In this document: positions 37,536-42,959 of the stretch, piece by piece
Layout: each line of letters begins with the position of its first letter
Position numbering within the stretch: the first letter of the stretch is position 1
IMG/VR virus record: IMGVR_UViG_3300027856_000451
Coordinates: 1-42,959 of that record
Length of the DNA: 42,959 nt
Reading direction: 5' to 3' (one strand)
From: a virus
The notes under the pieces: generated by a model
The model's input: the letters and a program-made list of their open reading frames with translations, nothing else
The model's database searches: none
Told to the model about the DNA's origin: nothing
Position numbers and translations under genes: made by a program

Positions 37536-38354
37536 ATGCGCTGGAAATCAAATTATTTCGAAATTCAGGATTTAATTATTCAATTTGCGAATGCTTTTGA
37601 TTCTATAGTTATAGGCAGATATAATAAAAATAGAGTTCAAAAAGATAGAATATTTGTAAGATATCTTTACGCACCAAAGCAACGCGTTTTATATGATATT
37701 GTAAACAAAGCAAAAACAATTACGTTACCTGTTGTAGCTATTAGCATTAATAGCATGACCAGAGACAATGATAGGGTTTTCAATAAACTTCCCGCTGTTG
37801 GACAGACAGGATCTGGAAACGCATTATATTATCAAGACGAATTTTCTCATGAAAAGTATAACATGCCAACACCAGTAAACATATCTGTAAACTTTTCTAT
37901 CATAACACGTTACCAAATGGATATGGATCAAATTCTTAGCAATTTTATTCCTTATACAAACCCATATATTATTATAAGTTGGCCCGTTCCAAAAAGTTTG
38001 GTCAATTTGATTGGGCCTCAGGAAATAAGAAGTGAGGTTTTATGGGATGGTAATATTAATTTACAATACCCTCTAGAATTAAGAGCTGGTGATAAAGCAC
38101 GAGTTACAGCAGATACTTCATTCACTATTAAAGGATGGATATTTCCTGCATCAGAAACTGCTATTGATAATATCTATAAAGTTACCACGAACTGGTACCC
38201 GGTCAGCGGGGCGAGAGGTACGGGCACGAAGCTCACAAGCGACAATTACCCGTCACTAAGTGCAGAGTTATCTGGAACACCTGGTAGTGATGTACTCACC
38301 GTTTCAGCGTTCCCAGATGAGATAGAAGTTTTTAGGAGCCAGCAAGTGCAATGA
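37536..38354 (+). CDS. 15: Tail sheath terminator/stabiliser (T4 gp15-like)
   Basis: A 272-residue protein, the same length as T4 gp15. RIFVRYLYAPKQRVLYDIV (about 37-55) aligns with T4 FIRVPITYASKEHFMMKL. MPTPVNISVNFSIITRYQMD (about 109-128) aligns with PSPIKMIYELSIFTRYEDD, and GWIFP near 207 with GWMYP. Gp15 hexamers cap the contracted-tail end and join it to the neck. It opens the late block and overlaps the Thr/Pro-repeat gene by 4 nt. Confidence 0.85.
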   Translation: MRWKSNYFEIQDLIIQFANAFDSIVIGRYNKNRVQKDRIFVRYLYAPKQRVLYDIVNKAKTITLPVVAISINSMTRDNDRVFNKLPAVGQTGSGNALYYQDEFSHEKYNMPTPVNISVNFSIITRYQMDMDQILSNFIPYTNPYIIISWPVPKSLVNLIGPQEIRSEVLWDGNINLQYPLELRAGDKARVTADTSFTIKGWIFPASETAIDNIYKVTTNWYPVSGARGTGTKLTSDNYPSLSAELSGTPGSDVLTVSAFPDEIEVFRSQQVQ

Positions 38355-39562
38355 TGAAAAAACGCGTACCATTAATGGCAAATGCAACCAGTTTAACTGG
38401 AGAAAGTAGACTTATATATAGTGAAGACCCTACTTCGTTTACTTTTCTTGCCCCTTGGTTGAAGAGCGCAGAAGGTACGGACGGGTTACAAAAATATTAT
38501 CAGGTATTTTTAAGCGCTGCTGATACTGATAATTTTTGGAGTGGTACTAGTACCCTTTCTTCTACCCCTTTAAGCAGTGTTGATTATTTTGGTCTAAATA
38601 ATTCTCTTTCAGCAAGGTTTCCTGCATTTAGTGGATATAATGTTGAAGATTTTGGAGGACAAGTAGAAAGAAACGATGCTACTCAACAAATAAAGGTTAA
38701 CATTTCTGCTCTATCAGCGGCAGCGACCGGTCACTTTCAATTTGTAATAACTGCTCCGGGTGGGTTAGTAATTTTTCCTGCTATTCAATACGGTCCAAAT
38801 GCAAAACCGGATGCACCTGCTTATTATATCCAAAGCAATTCAGTACCTATTACACCTACACCCACACAAACTTATACACAAACCTTAACCCAGACCCAGA
38901 CCATAACACCAACATGTACAAGAAATGTTTCGGTCACACGAACACCAACGGAATCACGAACACCCACTCAAACACAAACTGTTACACAAACAGCTAGTGT
39001 TGGTACAACGAAAACACCAACTCAAACACCAACTCAAACAAGAACAACTACACAATCATCAACACCAACAAGAACACCAACTTGGACAAGAACACCAACT
39101 CAAACAAGATCACAAACACCAACTAGAACCGTATCACCATCACAAACCCGTACTGTTACAAGAACAACTACGCAAACTAGAACACCCACTCAGACACCTA
39201 CACCTACACCAACACCAACACGCACAAAAACACAGACACCAACTCAGACTCGGACTCAAACTCAGACTCGAACACAGCAAGGTTCACCAACCCGTACACC
39301 TTCTAGAACACTTACTCAATCACCTACTATTACTAAATCTAACACTGCTACTCCGCTCGCTACCGTTACTCAAACCCAAACTCCTACACCAACACAGACA
39401 CCAACTTCAACACAGACACCAACACAGACAATTACAAGAACACGCACCCAAACACCGACTAGAACCCAGACTAGGACAAGTACTCAAACACAAACACGGT
39501 CGCAAACAAAAACACCTACTTTAACTAGAACCCGCACTCAAACAAAGACACCCGCCAGTTAA
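38351..39562 (+). CDS. Virion-type protein with mucin-like Thr/Pro/Gln repeat tail
   Basis: A 403-residue protein in two parts. Residues 1-165 look like a folded beta-rich domain (FLAPWLKSAEGTDGLQKYYQ; NISALSAAATGHFQFVITAP). Residues 165-403 are almost wholly Thr-x dipeptides: T-P-T-Q, T-R-T-P and T-Q-T. Thr is about half of the tail, with Pro, Gln, Arg and Ser making up most of the rest. Such tails are extended and are common sites of O-glycosylation. It overlaps gp15 by 4 nt and precedes a second protein of this type and the portal gene. A neck, collar or head decoration is likely. Function unknown. Confidence 0.6.
   Translation: MMKKRVPLMANATSLTGESRLIYSEDPTSFTFLAPWLKSAEGTDGLQKYYQVFLSAADTDNFWSGTSTLSSTPLSSVDYFGLNNSLSARFPAFSGYNVEDFGGQVERNDATQQIKVNISALSAAATGHFQFVITAPGGLVIFPAIQYGPNAKPDAPAYYIQSNSVPITPTPTQTYTQTLTQTQTITPTCTRNVSVTRTPTESRTPTQTQTVTQTASVGTTKTPTQTPTQTRTTTQSSTPTRTPTWTRTPTQTRSQTPTRTVSPSQTRTVTRTTTQTRTPTQTPTPTPTPTRTKTQTPTQTRTQTQTRTQQGSPTRTPSRTLTQSPTITKSNTATPLATVTQTQTPTPTQTPTSTQTPTQTITRTRTQTPTRTQTRTSTQTQTRSQTKTPTLTRTRTQTKTPAS
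38845..39556 (+). repeat. Low-complexity Thr-rich coding repeat
   Basis: A degenerate 6-12-bp coding repeat (ACACCAACTCAAACA-type steps) encoding the T-x-T-x tail. Copies are not identical in size and lack uniform spacers. A 30-bp block at 39110-39139 is repeated exactly at 40079-40108 in the next gene. Confidence 0.85.
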
Positions 39563-39597
39563 TCTTGATGCATAATTATTGACCATTAGTTGTAGCG

Positions 39598-39605
39598 AAT
39601 AAATA
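39598..39605 (+). promoter_or_regulatory. T4-late-like octamer AATAAATA
   Basis: AATAAATA then ATAGT and GTG 39611, a 5-nt gap. The same 13-base context (AATAAATAATAGT) occurs before the gp15 gene. Confidence 0.6.
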
Positions 39606-39610
39606 ATAGT

Positions 39611-40321
39611 GTGGCAGATATACCTACCTTCAGAGATTTAATTAGAACTACTAATCCTGGCCCTAGACTTGGCTCTGAATGGGCAAAAGTTAACGTTGTC
39701 GGTAGCAATATACCGGCTTCACCAACACCCACACCAACATTTACACCTACCACTACTTTAACTAAAAGCGAAACACCAAATATAACACAAACTAAAACCA
39801 TAACTTATACCCCATCTCCGACTTATACAAGAACTCAAACACCGACGAGAACAACGACCCCTGATGTAACTGCAACAAAAACATTAACAGTTACTCAGTC
39901 ACAAACCCAAACACCCACCCAATCGGCAACACCCACCCAGACTAGATCACAAACACCAACCCAGACTAGATCAGCTACTCAAACACCAACTATAACACTT
40001 TCTATTACAGATTCACCGGGCGCAACCCCAACACAAACAGCGACGAGCACTCAAACACCAACACCAACTAGAACGTCGTCACAAACACCAACTAGAACCG
40101 TATCACCAACAATTACAACATCTATTACAGATAATGCAACACCTACACCAACAAGCACAAAAACACAAACACCTACACAATCAAGAACCAAAACACAAAC
40201 ACCAACTAGATCTAAACCTAATGTATCACCTACCCCGACATATACAAAGACAAGAACAAAAACACAAACAAGAACGGTGACTAAATCTATAACAGTGTCG
40301 ATATCAGAATCAGGAAGTTAA
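39611..40321 (+). CDS. Second Thr/Pro-repeat virion-type protein
   Basis: A 236-residue protein starting at GTG 39611. Only the first 35 residues look non-repetitive (MADIPTFRDLIRTTNPGPRL). From about residue 36 to the end it is T-P-T/T-Q-T/T-K-T repeat like the preceding gene, and a 30-bp DNA block is shared exactly with it, so the two tails have exchanged or duplicated sequence. The short N-terminus may be an anchor to the neck or portal region. The tail is expected to be extended and to be a good glycosylation target. The portal gene follows 3 nt later. Confidence 0.6.
   Translation: MADIPTFRDLIRTTNPGPRLGSEWAKVNVVGSNIPASPTPTPTFTPTTTLTKSETPNITQTKTITYTPSPTYTRTQTPTRTTTPDVTATKTLTVTQSQTQTPTQSATPTQTRSQTPTQTRSATQTPTITLSITDSPGATPTQTATSTQTPTPTRTSSQTPTRTVSPTITTSITDNATPTPTSTKTQTPTQSRTKTQTPTRSKPNVSPTPTYTKTRTKTQTRTVTKSITVSISESGS
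39715..40310 (+). repeat. Low-complexity Thr-rich coding repeat
   Basis: The degenerate Thr-x coding repeat of the 39611-40321 gene. The block 40079-40108 is identical to 39110-39139. Confidence 0.85.
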
Positions 40322-40324
40322 TAA

Positions 40325-42127
40325 ATGGCAAAAGATGAAATAATTGAAGAGGGTAAAGGCAATCAAGGAACGTTTGGACGTTCTTTAATGAAATATGTTC
40401 AAAGTAGGTTACCTTACCAGTCCTACGAGACATTAGACACCCTAGCTGATGTAAACCCAAAATATAGACTTTTTCAAAATCAAGGTAGTAAAAGAGAAGA
40501 TGCGTTACAAAGACAATCTGTTTCGTCATCAACCATTATTAACAATAATGCAGTTGGTGATATTGCAATGGATAAAGGGTTTCAAGACTTCATGTATGCT
40601 AACATCCAGCAGGATAAAGCAGCAAGAATAAGAGACTATAGAGTAATGGCAGCATTTGCAGAAGTTGGGGATGCTCTAGATGAAATTTGCGATGAAATAA
40701 TAAACACCGATAACGAAGGAAGAATAGTTACGTTATCTTTTAGAGATAGAGAATTTAAACCACACGAACAAAAACAAATACAAGGAGAATTTCAAAAGTT
40801 CGTCCAATATTTTGATTTAGAACACAATGGTTGGGAATATTTTAGACAGCTTTTAGTTGAGGGTGAAGTTTATTGGGAGCATATTATACATAAAGAACAT
40901 CCTCAAGAAGGCATTTTAGGTACTGTTCAAATTCCTACAGAGTTAATAGACCCTATTTTTGGTAATATTCAAAACTCTATTGTACAAGGTTACCTTTTAA
41001 GAAAGCCAATCTTTAATGAATCTAACCCCACAAAGGTAGAAGATATGCAGCTTGTTCCAATGGATAAGAACCAGATTACTTATATTAACTCTGGTATTTG
41101 GAATGATAACAAAACAATTAGATTACCTTTCTTAGAAAATGCAAGAAGATCTTATCGTCAGTTATCTTTAATTGAAGATGCAATTGTAATTTATAGATTA
41201 GTTAGAGCTCCTGAGAAGCTTGTGTTTAATGTTGATGTTGGAAATATGTCACCTCCTAAAGCAGAAGCTTATCTTAGAAATTTACAACAGAAATATTGGA
41301 GCAGGCACACGTATGATACTGATGAAAACGGTACAGTGCAGAAATTTTCACCTCAATCAATGCTTGATTCATTCTGGTTTGCAAAAAGATCAGGTAGTGA
41401 AGGTACAGATGTTAGAACTTTAGCAGGTGGTCAAAACTTGGGTGAGTTAGAAGACTTAATGTACTTCTTGAAAAAATTATACAAGTCATTAAAGGTACCC
41501 GTAACAAGATTAGACCCAGAAAGATCATTTCAAGACGGTACGGAAATTTTAAGAGAAGAATTAAAGTTTGCTCGTTTCATTATAAGAATGCAACAACATT
41601 TTGCTGCAGGATTAAAGAACGGTTTTATTACTCATCTTAAACTAAAGAAGATATGGGAAAAATATAATCTCAAAGAGTTGCAATTGAATTTAGAATTCAA
41701 TGTTCCTACTAACTTCTTTGAAATGAGAGAGCAGCAAAAATTAGATCTTAGAGTAAACAACTACAACCAGTTAGGTGGTACAGAATTTATATCTACTACA
41801 TTTGCTCAAAAGAGATACTTAGATTGGTCTGATATTGAAGTTAAAGCAAATAGAGAATTTTTAAGAAAAGATAAAGAACTTGCATGGGAGCTAATGCAAA
41901 TTGAACAAGCTGGTCCAAATTGGAGAGATCAAATGGTTCAAGCGGCAGAAGGTGCCGCCGGTGGTGAAGGATTAGAACCAGGATTACCAGGAGGCGGGGG
42001 GTCTGCTATACCAAATCCATCTGAACCACCGCCATTTGGCCCGCCACCAGAAGGAGGCGGAGCTGAAGTAACAGGTGGAGCTGGGGATGTTCCGGTAGAC
42101 CCTGACGCAGCAGCTGGTGCAACATAA
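40325..42127 (+). CDS. 20: Portal vertex protein (T4 gp20-like)
   Basis: A 600-residue protein. IRDYRVMAAFAEVGDALDEI, then later FLKKLYKSLKVPVTRLDPE and TLAGGQNLGELEDLMYF (near 355-400) match the conserved T4 gp20 segments (LPGGQNLGEIEDVLYFKKKLYQSLNVPxSRL). HTYDTDENGTVQ stands where gp20 has its RYDTDTGEV turn. Twelve copies would form the DNA entry pore and nucleate the prohead. The C-terminal 75 residues are an added Gly/Pro-rich tail (GEGLEPGLPGGGGSAIPNPS) absent from T4. The usual gp16-gp19 genes are not between it and gp15. Confidence 0.95.
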   Translation: MAKDEIIEEGKGNQGTFGRSLMKYVQSRLPYQSYETLDTLADVNPKYRLFQNQGSKREDALQRQSVSSSTIINNNAVGDIAMDKGFQDFMYANIQQDKAARIRDYRVMAAFAEVGDALDEICDEIINTDNEGRIVTLSFRDREFKPHEQKQIQGEFQKFVQYFDLEHNGWEYFRQLLVEGEVYWEHIIHKEHPQEGILGTVQIPTELIDPIFGNIQNSIVQGYLLRKPIFNESNPTKVEDMQLVPMDKNQITYINSGIWNDNKTIRLPFLENARRSYRQLSLIEDAIVIYRLVRAPEKLVFNVDVGNMSPPKAEAYLRNLQQKYWSRHTYDTDENGTVQKFSPQSMLDSFWFAKRSGSEGTDVRTLAGGQNLGELEDLMYFLKKLYKSLKVPVTRLDPERSFQDGTEILREELKFARFIIRMQQHFAAGLKNGFITHLKLKKIWEKYNLKELQLNLEFNVPTNFFEMREQQKLDLRVNNYNQLGGTEFISTTFAQKRYLDWSDIEVKANREFLRKDKELAWELMQIEQAGPNWRDQMVQAAEGAAGGEGLEPGLPGGGGSAIPNPSEPPPFGPPPEGGGAEVTGGAGDVPVDPDAAAGAT

Positions 42128-42130
42128 ATA
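42123..42130 (+). promoter_or_regulatory. T4-late-like octamer CATAAATA
   Basis: CATAAATA then ATATAAA and ATG 42138, a 7-nt gap. It overlaps the portal stop codon. Confidence 0.5.
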
Positions 42131-42137
42131 ATATAAA

Positions 42138-42419
42138 ATGCCATATCAACCCATAGGTACATTAAAAGGTTATTTTGAGAAAGGCGATGTTCCCTCTCAA
42201 GGAAATTTTAACGATCTTCTCGATTCAACATATAACGCCACAAGCGGTATTGGAAATGAAACTGGGTTCGCCAATCTAAGTACGGTTTCTTTAAGCGCCG
42301 GTGAATTGTATATTAACGATCTAATGGGCTCCACCCAAGCACTTACGTTAAGCAGTACATCAGGAAACGTTGTATTAACTATCACAAACGGAATTATAAC
42401 AAACATAGCTGCTGTCTAA
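42138..42419 (+). CDS. Small structural-type protein
   Basis: A 93-residue protein. MPYQPIGTLKGYFEKGDVPS, then GNFNDLLDSTYNA, resembles the base segment of phage tail-fibre-like proteins ((Y/F)F-x-x-G-D-(V/I)P-(S/T)-x-x-x-F-x-D-L-(L/I)-D-S). The rest is Ser/Thr-rich beta sequence. It has its own late octamer and follows the portal gene. It may be a short adapter or a minor fibre part. Exact role unknown. Confidence 0.6.
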   Translation: MPYQPIGTLKGYFEKGDVPSQGNFNDLLDSTYNATSGIGNETGFANLSTVSLSAGELYINDLMGSTQALTLSSTSGNVVLTITNGIITNIAAV

Positions 42420-42443
42420 GCCTTGATATTCCTGGTTTTGACT

Positions 42444-42451
42444 TTTAAATA
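42444..42451 (+). promoter_or_regulatory. Late-like octamer TTTAAATA
   Basis: TTTAAATA then 8 nt and ATG 42460. A sigma70-like reading (TTGATA at 42423, 16 bp, TTAAAT at 42445) overlaps it, so the promoter class is ambiguous. Confidence 0.4.
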
Positions 42452-42459
42452 ATAGTATC

Positions 42460-42959
42460 ATGTTTAAAAGTTGGTTTACAAGAAAAAAGAAACAACCAAA
42501 TCCTTATATTTTAGAATCTCCTGAAGAAGAAGAATCTTCTGTTACGGTAGTTAAAAGAACTAATTCTACAAAAGGGTATTATACGTCTCCATATAATAAA
42601 AATTACCCTGGCTCGGGATCATTAGAACACAAATATAAACCAATTACTACTTCTTTTGCTAACCCTGATCTAAAATCTGAACCAACTAAGCCTGTAACTT
42701 CAGAAGTTATTAACGATGCCACTCAAACGCGGCAAATACCAGATGTAAAGGTCGATCATTATGAAACTGCAAAATATTGTAAGTTAGATATTATTAAAGA
42801 ACAAATTAAAGAAGAAGTTCATGATAAAATTACAAAAATTACAGATAGCGAACACCCTTCAGCTGAAGTCACAGCTATTATTAGTGAAGATGAATACATG
42901 TATAATATGCAAGAACCTGTAACACCAGTAATAGAACAAAAACAAGGGTGTATTTTTGT
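42460..42959 (+). CDS. Hypothetical protein, truncated by the window end
   Basis: An open frame of at least 166 codons, continuing past the window. It starts MFKSWFTRKKKQPNPYILES, a basic N-terminus, then a Ser/Thr/Lys/Pro-rich, probably disordered middle (SPYNKNYPGSGSLEHKYKPI). Toward the end a charged helix (LDIIKEQIKEEVHDKITKI) appears. Position just after the portal gene, where T4 keeps its prohead core and protease genes, suggests a virion or scaffold protein. No recognised family. Confidence 0.55.
   Translation, partial: MFKSWFTRKKKQPNPYILESPEEEESSVTVVKRTNSTKGYYTSPYNKNYPGSGSLEHKYKPITTSFANPDLKSEPTKPVTSEVINDATQTRQIPDVKVDHYETAKYCKLDIIKEQIKEEVHDKITKITDSEHPSAEVTAIISEDEYMYNMQEPVTPVIEQKQGCIF

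Noticed and set aside
38925-39524. A 199-codon His/Gln-rich open frame in another frame of the Thr-repeat gene
   Set aside because: It is a frame-shifted reading of the ACA/CCA/CAA repeat, with no independent start signal. The main frame continues through a folded N-terminal domain.
38845-40310. CRISPR array
   Set aside because: The repeats are short, degenerate, in frame and without regular spacers; they encode Thr-x dipeptides.
1-42959. tRNA genes, integrase, insertion sequences or attachment sites
   Set aside because: No cloverleaf-like sequence, recombinase motif or terminal inverted repeat was seen on reading either strand. This was by eye only; a tRNAscan-SE run would settle the tRNA question.

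Overview
The window is a very gene-dense, AT-rich stretch of a T4-like (contractile-tailed) marine phage genome. The diagnosis rests on a T4 gp20-type portal protein (40325-42127), a T4 gp15-type tail sheath terminator (37536-38354), a gp62-like clamp-loader subunit (33963-34364), T4-late-promoter-like xxTAAATA octamers in front of virion genes, and the auxiliary genes typical of marine T4-like phages (PhoH, FolE, QueD, QueE, a 2OG-Fe(II) oxygenase, a GroES-like co-chaperonin). A beta-barrel outer-membrane protein and two or three lipoproteins imply a Gram-negative host. No photosynthesis genes, tRNAs, integrase or CRISPR array were seen. Base composition and gene content would fit a pelagic proteobacterial host such as a SAR11-type cell, but the sequence does not fix the host.

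Layout. 1-7729: a GIY-YIG-type endonuclease, small acidic proteins, a candidate PD-(D/E)XK protein, a divergent ATP-dependent-ligase-fold protein, a probable glycosyltransferase, a cytidylyltransferase-like protein and a sulfotransferase. 7730-10535: an envelope and nucleoid module with a secreted small protein, a lipoprotein, an outer-membrane barrel, a miniature MscS-like channel, a histone-H1/Hc1-like protein and a retropepsin-like protease. 10544-18075: 2OG oxygenase, FolE, a second sulfotransferase, an HtrL/YibB-like glycosyltransferase, a zinc protein, QueD, PhoH and QueE; FolE, QueD and QueE cover three of the four steps from GTP to preQ0. 18105-24839: DUF1796 protein, glycosyltransferase, a small lipoprotein overlapping a superoxide dismutase, two large Gly/Ala-rich putative virion proteins, a MazG-like pyrophosphohydrolase and a P-loop kinase. 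24836-32683: a structural protein on the minus strand, then a nearly continuous glycan island (GT2, two GT7-C-like, GT34-like, GT10 and GT11 fucosyltransferases, an unclassified GT, a methyltransferase-fold protein). 32676-37522: replication and metabolism (pyrophosphatase, DUF366, gp62-like, GroES-like, zinc protein, XPD/DinG-like helicase). 37536-42959: morphogenesis (gp15, two Thr/Pro-repeat proteins, portal, small structural proteins).

Two promoter architectures divide the genes. Nine sites of sigma70 type, all with a spacer of exactly 16 bp, precede mainly metabolic genes (FolE, QueD, QueE, DUF1796, MazG-like, DUF366, helicase, GT2 and a small membrane protein). Fifteen xxTAAATA octamers, plus two near-matches, precede virion-type genes. 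In both classes the start codon lies only 4-11 nt from the core element, so many transcripts should be leaderless or nearly so.

The most interesting system-level signal is a recurrent short N-terminus ending in (I/L)-x-E, like the T4 capsid-targeting propeptide removed by the gp21 protease. It occurs on about a dozen otherwise unrelated proteins (ligase-like, cytidylyltransferase-like, protease-like, Gly-zipper proteins, possibly superoxide dismutase). This suggests a set of enzymes and small proteins packaged in the head and delivered with the DNA. A second theme is a possibly glycosylated virion: two mucin-like Thr/Pro proteins next to the portal gene, in a phage that carries about ten glycosyltransferases and two sulfotransferases.
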